From positions 46,423,611 through 46,487,610 of the forward strand of contig OY744607.1 in assembly GCA_963556255.1 (NCBI GenBank): 64,000 nt of DNA. The letters are read 5' to 3'. Below the pieces are notes generated by a model, which had not been told where the DNA came from, ran no database searches, and saw only the letters and a list, made by a program, of their open reading frames with translations. The translations under genes were made by a program, and so were the position numbers. The DNA is from Allolobophora icterica (taxonomy: Eukaryota > Annelida > Clitellata > Crassiclitellata > Lumbricidae). Positions 55,390 to 64,000 of this stretch are shown piece after piece (positions within the stretch are counted from its first letter, which is position 1; every line of letters begins with the position of its first letter).

Positions 55390-55861
55390 GAGTACTAACA
55401 TACAAACATACATACCACATACAGACATACATACACACATACGTGGATACATACATAGAAACACATACATACATACTACTTACATACAAACATGCACACA
55501 TACATAGATACATACATACATATAAATATACATAGAAACATACAACAAACATACATACAAACAAACATACATACACACACATATATACGAGCATACATGC
55601 ACAGTATACACATACAATTCGTGTGCTTAGAGTGCAAAGGTGCTATTGACAATGTTAAAGTATAGAGCAATTGCACCTTTGCACTCTAAGCATACGAATA
55701 CAGACGTAGATACATATGAACATACAGTACATACATACAAACATACACATAAATAGATACATATACATACAAACACATGCATACGTACATACTACATACA
55801 TACAAACATACACTAGCATAGATACATATATGCATTTAAACACACATACACACATACATAG

Positions 55862-55904
<43 letters not shown>

Positions 55905-55920
55905 TACATATATACATAAA
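55390..55920. repeat. CATA/ACAT and CA simple repeats
   Basis: Imperfect (CATA)n at 55390-55610 and 55705-55910 with (CA)n at 55866-55900. A 25-base inverted pair lies between the halves: TGTGCTTAGAGTGCAAAGGT near 55622 and TTGCACCTTTGCACTCTAAG near 55670. Confidence 0.88.
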
Positions 55921-56077
55921 AACACATGTGCACAGCGTTCTGGATACATTGATTTCTTCTGCTATCAGACATTGCTTGTAAGTGCTTGTGGCGCCACCAA
56001 TCGGTCGCAAAGGGCAACTTTGCACACCGTTTTTAAGCACATAAAGGCGACATAAATAAGCGACGGATCGCTGGAAA

Positions 56078-56296
56078 ATGGCCCAGAGACCGGAGCAGGT
56101 GATAAAGCAGGCAGAAATGTTATCAGTTACATCTGGCTCCTATAACATGACAAGTAATAATCCACGCGGTGCGTTGTTTAGAACTCCCAATACATTCGGT
56201 CACGTGGGAACCTTGAAGCCTAATACGTCACCCAGAATGTTACAAAATACTGTTCGACAACAAGTTAGACAGCAGGTGGAGCCACGAAAGAGCTAA
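56078..56296 (+). CDS. hypothetical 72-residue basic protein
   Basis: ATG in a strong context (GAAAATGG) and 72 codons to TAA. Gln- and Arg-rich C-terminus (RQQVRQQVEPRKS), no Cys, no signal peptide. No family recognised. Balanced composition in an otherwise AT-rich, repeat-rich stretch; it could be a small gene or a processed fragment. The following 56297-57250 holds GAATCGCCGAAA / TTCGGCGATTCGG inverted words (56490-56850), which suggest another inverted-repeat element. Confidence 0.3.
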   Translation: MAQRPEQVIKQAEMLSVTSGSYNMTSNNPRGALFRTPNTFGHVGTLKPNTSPRMLQNTVRQQVRQQVEPRKS

Positions 56297-57284
56297 ACTC
56301 TGTTAATGTTCGGTTGTGAAATTTAATGAGTTTGCTTATGCTCGTATACGAAGAAGAGCAGTCCCTAAAGCTATAACCTCGAGAGGCAACTATGGGTATG
56401 AAGTGTCAGCGACTTCGTATTTTCTTAGCCTCGGCATATGGGGGCCAATGGCCAATCCTCCTCCTCGCCGTCTTAATGGGGTCTACCCGAATCGTCGAAT
56501 CCCGAATCGCCGAAAGCCCTTAAACTGCAAACTCCGCCGAATCGCCGAAAGCAGTTTTCTACCAAGCGTGCGATTTGCCGAAAACTACATGTAGTTTGGA
56601 TCCGAATCGCCGTGTGTAAGCAGATGTATTCACCTTTTACAAGCCTGTCTTTAATGTTTACTTGTTTGAAATTTAGTTACCGAATAAAACTGAATTGAAT
56701 TGAAAAATAAATGCATTTATATAGCCTACTACTTTAATATATGTTAAAACATAGCCGGTCATAGGCCTACGGGTTTTCTTCACAAAATAGTTTCGGCGAT
56801 TCGGCGATAATACCATTTCGGCGATTGGGGATTCGGCGATTCGCTACGCGCCCATCTTAACTACCCACCTGTACGGTCAGTGTAATTGTAGCCGAATTTG
56901 CTAGGGGGCGCATGTGGAGCCGAGATATATACGTATGTGTGTATGTATGTATAAACGCCTGTATGTATGTGTGTATGTAGGCTATGTATGTGTGTATGCA
57001 TAAACATATGGGATTAATAATTTAATACTTCTATTAGCTGGTAGGTGAACGTTATTACAAACATTGGATATCCATCGTTAGCTTATAAACCCATGCAGAG
57101 AAAAGGAGAAAGGTTAAAGGTTAAGAAATACAGTCAGACATTTATGCATAAGTACAGCATAACGGAGCGAGCGATGCATCGGACGATTCTTCGTCGGATA
57201 TAACTAAGCCAGAACGAAAGCAAACATGATCCGATCCTTATTCAATATGATTACACATGCAACAGATTATGGGTCATAGCATAA

Positions 57285-57547
57285 ACATACATACACAAAC
57301 ACTTGTACATATACATACACACACACGTAGACATATACATACATACGCATATACATACGCATACATATGCATACACATGCATAACATGCATACACGTATG
57401 AGTGCGCCTCTGATTAGCGAACACTGTGATAGGCGCTTTTTAAATGTTTAGATACAATACAATACATACACACAAATGTACATATACATACATACATACA
57501 CATACACGTGTACATATACATACATACACGTGTACATATACATACTA
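57285..57547. repeat. CATA/TACA simple repeat
   Basis: Imperfect CATACATA units; the element 57548-59285 is inserted in it, and the same repeat continues at 59288-59325. Confidence 0.85.
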
Positions 57548-59285
57548 GGGTGTCTCTTAGCATAGTGCAAAAAAATTTTTTTTTAATTTTTCTCCTTCTC
57601 ACCCTCCCAAGTTGTTAGGTTCATAGAAATAAAATTCTACAAAAAATTTCATTAAAATTGGATAATATTTAGAGGTCGCCCTCGAGCTTTAAAGTTTAGA
57701 AAATTGATGATAATTCGTACAATGGGAAATGTAATGTTGCACAATTATTAATCGTCAGTTGTAGTACTAGTTAATCAATTTGTATTGTTTATGAAACAGA
57801 ATTTCTACTTTCTGCGTGTATATTAGTTATGTTAAAATTAATATCTAATGTCCAGAAACATGCTCTCATTCGTTCCTGAATGAGGGTCATGCCTCACTCG
57901 ACCATGTCATTGACGACTGCCAACCCGTTGATGATGTGCAGACACTGCAGAGCCTATGGAATATTTCGTTTCCTCTTCATCCTATTCAGACGGGCCCAGT
58001 GCAAGGAAAGTCTGAGGAAGGCCAAGCATGTTTTATGTTAATCATGCAGAACTGCTCCAGGGTCACGGTGAACTTTTGGTCGCTTTGGTGGATGATCCGG
58101 GGCTGGATCTTCCATGGTGGCTAACATCAGTCTCTTCATCTCCACAGATACTCTTGAATCAAAAAAAAAGTCCGACCAGCTCCTCAGAAAGGTACCATAG
58201 ATGAAGTCCAAGTGCTTTCCTTGTGCTGGAAATGGCTTCATGTGAGTATTTTTAGAGTTCAACCATTAGTTGGAAGTCGCTCAGAGGTACTTCAACTCCG
58301 ATTGGGGCAGTAATCCAGGCCTAGAGGTGAATGATAACTGCAAAAGTTGCCAGATCACGAATTCCTCTCTTCTCTGAAGCAGTCATCTGGAACTGGTCAT
58401 GAAAGAGCCAGATCTTAATTGCATGTCATAACCTTGACCATCCAATTTGCACGATGCGTAGCGCCTGACATCTGGTAAAGAACACCTCGTGCAGGAATTC
58501 CAGTTCATCTCGTTGTTGCTTTACTTCCAAGTTTACTTGAGCAAAGTTAAGAATATCATCTCGGATTGATGCTCGCCTCTTTGGGGCTGTCCTGATGTAA
58601 CCGGGCCATGTCCTGCACCAACTACTACCTCCAACCAAACCTACCTACTACCTCTGTCCCCGTGCCCATGACTACATTATTCCCCCAGCCGACAGCCTGA
58701 TACGTAAAAAAATTATTGTTAGGATGTTATATACTTTGTAACTGGGATGTCTGTACAACAAAGTGGGATTAGCAATTGGTTAATAAAGAATATACTTACT
58801 TACCTACTTACCATGTTGACTTTATGTAGGACAATGCTATTAACAAGGTAATTGATTGCAAAATAAGCAATGGCTTTGTCCCTAACCCACAAATCATGCA
58901 GGTGGTGTAATTCAGTAATTTTCCACTTACTTGCCGCTAAAGTGCATTTATTACAAATTTGTTTGAAACATTTTAAATTTGAATTTTCAAATTTGTTACC
59001 TGCAACTTGTTTACAAATTGAACAGGAGCTAAGAGTCTGCTCCCCTGCTTCTATGGATTGAAATAGGCAAATTAATAAGGCAATCTGTCCTTCTTTTAAC
59101 AATGAGAACTATATAGCATGGTTGTAACCAATAGGCCTACAATGCTAAAACTTTGACATCAAAGGGCCACCTCTAAATATTATCCGATTTACACCAATTT
59201 TTTTTGTAAATTTTTTATCCATAAACCTAACAACTTGAAGGGGTGAGAGATTGAAATTTTCAACTTTCATTTTTAAGAGACACCC
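57548..59285. mobile_element. 1.74-kb DNA transposon with ~150-bp terminal inverted repeats, TA-flanked
   Basis: Left GGGTGTCTCTTAG; right end on the other strand GGGTGTCTCTTAAA. Further matches between the ends: AAGTTGTTAGGTT and GGATAATATTTAGAGGT. TA on both sides suggests a TA-target superfamily. Inside, broken frames on both strands (plus 57936-58195 with LLQGHGELLVALVDDPGLDL; minus 59095-58810 with SSCSICKQVAG and FKQICNKC) look like coding remnants that I do not recognise. A LINE tail like that of 16284 lies at 58738-58805. Confidence 0.78.
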
Positions 59286-59670
59286 TAATACATACATACA
59301 CATACACGTGTACATATACATTTATTATGACCAAAGTGGGTCATCGAGTCCTTGGTTCATAGTTCTGAGTGTATATTGCCGAGTCCTTAGTTAAGATAAA
59401 AAGTACGGTTTCTCTTTACGACCTACCAGTTATATGATAAAAGATTGGCGTTTATACGTTTCGTAATTCTACCCAGGTGACACTGTTTAAGCGGGGTTCA
59501 CGGCCCTTTCTGTGTCACCTATGTACCCAAACTACAGAAATTGATTTGCCTGTTTTTTTGGTTTGATTTGTTTACCTGTTCAGTTTGGATACCAAATAAA
59601 AGATTGAAAAAAAGATTGATTGATACATACACGTATACATACGCATACATACTCATACATTACATACACA

Positions 59671-60380
59671 CATAGGCGTAGACTCTGGGGGTCAGCCGGG
59701 GCACGTCCCCCCCCAATAATTGAGGAGCCGGGGCAATGCCCCCCAAAAATCGAGAGGAGAATTTCTTCAAATATTAAAATATTATGTTTCAACACAGACA
59801 AATTTCTTCAGAAACAGAAAAACAGAGACACAGAACTGAAATACTATCATATAGGCTATTCATAATGGAAACAAAGATTTATTTTTATCTTCAATATCTT
59901 CAATATGAAACAAATTTACATGTAAACAAAACACCCATTTCATAAAATTCATACGCATTAACGTAACACCGGAAGCCTCTGCTGACTGTCCAGACCAGAG
60001 GTGAAAAAAGCGTTTTCGGATTTTGTTTTAAACATCAACAAAAAGAAAACCACAAAACTTGTTTTTATTTTTAAAAATAAATTTCTTATTTTTGTAGAAG
60101 TTATTTTAATAGCATTGATTAAATGATTTTTAATTTTCGGAAATCGCAACTGAATTAAACTGAGTTGGAGGTCTTGTTCATGCCATTTTTCATGATTTTT
60201 ATGATCCGAAATCAGAAAAACTTAAAAACAACCAAAACAACCAAACCATAAAAAACCAAAAAACGAAAAAACAACAAACAACTTTTCATCTTGAAAAAAT
60301 TTTTTTGGCACCTCTGGTCCAGACCCCATGCCCCACCAATATTTTGCTCCACCAATATTTTGGACAAGTTTACGCCAGTG
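59671..60380. mobile_element. hAT-type element with a nested MITE (710 bp)
   Basis: Left end CATAGGCGTAGACT; right end on the other strand CACTGGCGTAAACT. Perfect 8-bp duplication catacaca (59663-59670, 60381-60388), though inside a CATA-rich context. Subterminal CCCCCC and CCCCACCAATATTTT words. Nested element at 59996. Confidence 0.82.
59996..60316. mobile_element. hAT-type MITE, nested (321 bp)
   Basis: Ends CAGAGGTGAAAAAAG and TTTTTTTGGCACCTCTG. Perfect 8-bp duplication gtccagac (59988-59995, 60317-60324). Confidence 0.9.
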
Positions 60381-60515
60381 CATACACATGTGTATAATGT
60401 ATATCTATAGCTGCGCTGACACGTGATAATATTATAGTGATCATAGCCTGCATATTATAGAACATACACATATGCATGCACATACATGCACGCGCACATA
60501 CATGTATATTGTATA

Positions 60516-62377
60516 GGGTAACTTGGGGTTATATGGACCCCGGGGCTATATGGACCATAGTGAGTCACCAAGTGAAGGAAGTAGTCACTGGCATTTAATT
60601 AAGTTTGTTCTAGTTTATAATACTACTCGATGCTGTGGTGGCGCCGGATATTGTTACCGATGTTGTTTGACCGATTTATGATTTAAAAAGTGATCCCACA
60701 TATAAACTTCGTCAATTGCTATTTGTTGCTGCCATCTGCCATCCAGAATACCGATTATTTGCAAGCGGCGGGTAAATATAACCAATATATCATTTTTTTC
60801 GTTGAAATGTTGCGCTTTTCAGGGCTATATATTTTCGTGCAACGTGAGCGATAATATGTTGTTTAGCTGTGGTTGAAGTCGTGTACCCTGTTTGGGGTTG
60901 TATGGACCCACTCTGAAGGGGCTGCATGGACCACGGTCCATGCAACCCATAGAGCCTATCTCAATTGAATTCTATATATAGTGTTTGAATGCAATAGCGA
61001 TTGAATCTATTTGTATTAGGCCATATTATTGTATTATTTTTATGATTATTATTTATTCTTCTTATTATATATTGCATGTATTATTAAATTATTTCAAAAG
61101 CAGCAGACATGGTGAGAACATTCAAGTGGAAGAATGTCCGAGGACAGTGAATGAGACTGCAGGTAAGACTGCAGATACCTGTGGTATTGATGAAGGTGCT
61201 CTGGCTGCAGCAGTGAGCAGTACAGCTTTCTCTTCCATTCTCAAGATTGACGAAACACCATACCGCAGGCTAAAAGCAATGGAAGGCAAACCAAACACAA
61301 AGTCGCCCATGTGGATGTGCTAACCAGTTCTCCATATAAGAAGGAACTCGAGGCCATGAAAGCTAAACAGTTGGCAAAAACTGCTGAAGCTGCTGTCAAA
61401 AGAGAAGCGCGAGTCCGATTTGAACCGAGAATAGCAAGGCAAAGAAACCGGAAGTAGGCCTAACAGAGAACTGGAAGCCAAAGAGATCGAGGGTTATTAG
61501 GCCTAACACGACGTAAGAATCAGCGGCAAGTTCAAGAGTTTCCCACAGAAAGAAAAGTCGAGCAAACGCAAGCTTGCACGCTCCAGTGCTGCTGCTGTTC
61601 CGTGCCTTTACTGTGGTGACCTGTTTGGAGCAACAACAGAGTCATGGATTCAAAGCCAAATGTGCAATGAATGAGCACATTTTGAATATGCCGGTGCCAG
61701 TCCAAACTAGCATAGTTTTGTATGTGAACGTTGCACATAGACCTAAACACTGAACCCGTTGAACTCTTTTGTGGACTTTTAGCTGCTTGTTATTGTTTAT
61801 TTTTTTTACCGTTTACCCTAGTAGGATAAGTTTTTATAAAGTGCATATATCATGCAGTATTAATAGCTTGTCTAGCCAGCAGTCTTGATAAAATTTTATG
61901 CAGCTTTCTAGTAGCCTACTTTTGCATTTTGGATATTACACATTACCAGTATCAAGTGATAATTGATAGTTTCAAATCTGTTCATCGTGTTATAATCTAG
62001 CCATGTAGCCAATTATATGCTAATAAACGACTTGATTTGATGACAAATATTATTATTAAGGAAACTGACAGTAATTTTATAACTAGTATTATGTACTATG
62101 CTAAGATCATTGGATAGGGGTAATATGGACCTGGTCCATATTACCCCTTTTAAGTGTGTCCATATTACCCCGACCATGGGGCAATATGGACCTTTTTGTA
62201 AGTTTCAATTTCTTCTATATTTTGAAATAAATTGATGTTAATTGTCCACAAACAATTATGTTTTTGCTTCATTATAATGAAAGCATTTGGATACAATTTA
62301 ATTGGACTGTATGGATGCTTGATTTTGCTCAGAAATAGTCATTTATGTTAAGGGGTCCATATTACCCCAAGTTACCC
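60516..62377 (+). mobile_element. pogo-like Tc1/mariner element, decayed (1862 bp)
   Basis: Terminal repeats GGGTAACTTGGGGTTATATG (left) and GGGTAACTTGGGGTAATATG (right, other strand), flanked by TA. GGGGT..TATGGACC words recur near 60530, 60545, 60895 and 60925 and at 62117-62200, often as palindromes. Coding remnants: LTSSPYKKELEAMK (61321-61362), RFEPRIAKQRNRK and a PHD-like tail CLYCGD...WIQS...MCNE-stop-AHFE at 61600-61690. Expected Cys and Trp are changed to Ser and a TGA. The DDE core is missing. Confidence 0.75.
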
Positions 62378-62424
62378 TAATACATATACATGCACATACA
62401 CCTACGTCGTCGTAACCGTAAACT

Positions 62425-62580
62425 CCGAATTTCCAGCTTATTCCCGAGCGCTGCGTCGAGTCAGAGGGTTGTCCAGAGGATGGTCAGATTGATTTATGAA
62501 AGTTAGTCGGTCAGTTTAATTGCTGTGCGTGCCTTTCACAGAATAGATTTGTGGAGGTCGATGGGAAGACCCGAGGCTTA
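62425..62580 (+). repeat. dispersed repeat C
   Basis: TTTCCAGCTTATTCCCGAGC, GCTGCGTCGAGTCAGAG and CAGATTGATTTATG match 47863-48010. Confidence 0.55.
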
Positions 62581-62785
62581 GAACCTACGGGAGACCCCAT
62601 GGAGGAAATCTACGATGTTCATTAGCTTTCATTGGATATCTTGTTCCCTCCTCTCGATCCTCCTTCGTCTTCCTCCCTCTTCCCATTACAGACCTGCAGT
62701 CTCCTACAACTCTCTCATATATAGGCCTACAATCATATTGAAACATACGCCATACGTTTATCCATACACAGAATATCTGGGATAT

Positions 62786-62796
62786 GATAGACAGAA

Positions 62797-62835
<39 letters not shown>

Positions 62836-62850
62836 TAGATAGCGCCTCTC

Positions 62851-62900
<50 letters not shown>

Positions 62901-62905
62901 CAGAT
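62786..62905. repeat. (GACA)n and (GATA)n microsatellites
   Basis: GACA units 62788-62834, a unique TAGCGCCTCTCG, then GATA units 62851-62900. Confidence 0.93.
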
Positions 62906-63211
62906 GAATGATAGACATGTGGACATCCAAGTTATACATCCCAGATGTGCTCCGTTTATTCCCTTTCTCTCCGTCTATCTCCTTTCGTATATCTGTATCT
63001 CTTCCTGTCACCTCTCATCCCAAACTTTCTTTAAAATCCCATTCTCCTTCTTGAAGGCTTCTTCACGTCTATTTTTGCCCTTTTCTGCTCCATTACTCCA
63101 GAGAATCCATAGACACTGGAAACACTGAATCTAACAACTTCGCTCATAAACACACGCAAATCCAACCGTCAAGAAAGGCCTATTAACATAATATAGGCCT
63201 ACACAATGTGA

Positions 63212-63370
63212 TGATTACTTGTGCTAAACTGTCAACCAAGAGGTCGGGAATTCTAATCCGCGCCAGGACAGAAATTTTTGTCGAGATTCCTTCTCCAGCT
63301 GTGCCCAGTAGCCAGCTCGGCTATAGGCCTAATGACCACAATGACCGTATACTGTCAGTGGGAATATGGA
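63212..63370 (+). repeat. tRNA-derived SINE, family A, copy 4 (5' part)
   Basis: CTAAACTGTCAACCAAGAGG, then GGGAATTCTAATCC and TCGAGATTCCTTCTCCAGCT match the family to about base 160 of the element and then diverge. Confidence 0.72.
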
Positions 63371-64000
63371 ACTGCTCTTCTGAAAGAAACTTTTTGTTAC
63401 GTTACATTAATAATTTAAATGGTCTACTAGATGTTTGCCCGTCCTTAGACGGTTTCAAACCAATTTGAAAATGTATTTTCAATGTGCATGAAATCTATTA
63501 TGACTTTCATAGTTTAAAAATTTGTGAAAATCTCATTGTAAACAATGTTTTGCGTCAAACCTTAATTAAATTAATCGCGTTTATATATCGGCGCTATATC
63601 AAATCAAGTCGCGAATGGCCGTTTGTGACGTCATTGGTCATGAATATTAATTAGTTGGAGGCGGCCAATGTGAGGAGCGTAACATGACACACTTCATGAC
63701 ATTTCTATTCGTTTATATTAGTAATTACCCAATTAAGTCGAACAACTGTCCCATTGATTCGCAAAGATCGTTCAACTAACAGATAAGAATCCACTCAGAT
63801 CAAAACACTTATCCGGAAAACCGTATACAGCCAGCCCCTACAATCGACTTTTGCAGACTGCTTACATTCAACACACCCCTACACAGTACACACCCCTACA
63901 CCCCCCATACACACATACATACACACACAAACATACATATTATATATATACCATAAGTAGGCCTATATAAGCTTATATATATATATTGTTCGTGGGTGGT
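63371..64000. other. No gene seen
   Basis: AT-rich sequence with short CA and TA runs at 63905-63990. No feature I can support. Confidence 0.5.

Overview
The window is eukaryotic and looks like a marine invertebrate animal genome. It has split genes with GT-AG introns, tRNA-derived SINEs, LINE fragments, many short DNA transposons, very long microsatellites, and a frequent TAGGCCTA octamer. The gene families (PRKX-type kinase, TSC22, an animal-context phytochelatin-synthase-like gene) suit a bilaterian. I cannot fix the phylum from sequence alone; an echinoderm, hemichordate or similar deuterostome invertebrate is a guess.

Genes. (1) 9749-10411 (+): an intronless 220-residue phytochelatin-synthase-like protein of the short, bacterial type, with a Cys46/His165/Asp183 triad. 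(2) 14714-27072 (+): an intact eight-exon AGC kinase of the PKA-catalytic/PRKX group (323 residues); all exon phases fit. (3) 34864-27943 (-): a small multi-exon coiled-coil protein ending in a CUE-like ubiquitin-binding domain, convergent with the kinase gene; its last junction is unresolved. (4) 55102-47460 (-): three 3' exons of a TSC22-domain (TSC box plus leucine zipper) gene; from an ATG at 55053 they would give a 151-residue short isoform. Weaker candidates are a secreted-protein first exon (3095-2465, -), a Cys-containing terminal exon (6718-6451, -) and a 72-residue ORF (56078-56296, +).

Mobile DNA takes up most of the rest. The largest element is a 7145-bp Ty3/gypsy-like LTR retrotransposon on the minus strand (39385-46529). 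Its 1350-bp LTRs look identical, and it has TGTG/CACA termini, a polypurine tract and a 4-bp target duplication. It carries Gag and protease but has lost reverse transcriptase, RNase H and most of integrase, and an unusual first ORF begins inside the 5' LTR. LINE fragments lie at 7790, 16372, 19640, 24815, 34020 (-), 35085 and 52868, and several trinucleotide arrays are their 3' tails. Many short inverted-repeat elements have 8-bp target duplications typical of hAT transposons: one family of at least six copies (3335, 8943, 18843, 37373, 48697, 53715) and single copies at 27612, 31104, 33334, 49280, 59671 and 59996. A 2.27-kb element (20802-23072), with ~100-bp terminal repeats built of 15-bp units, sits in a SINE with a 10-bp duplication. 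TA-flanked elements lie at 57548-59285 and 60516-62377 (the latter a decayed pogo-like element).

The genes do not form a pathway; this is ordinary animal gene spacing with introns swollen by repeats. The most interesting items are the intronless bacterial-type phytochelatin-synthase-like gene, the LTR element whose first ORF is partly encoded by the LTR and crosses the primer-binding site, the iteron-ended 2.27-kb element, and the dense set of hAT-type elements whose empty sites can be read in the same window.
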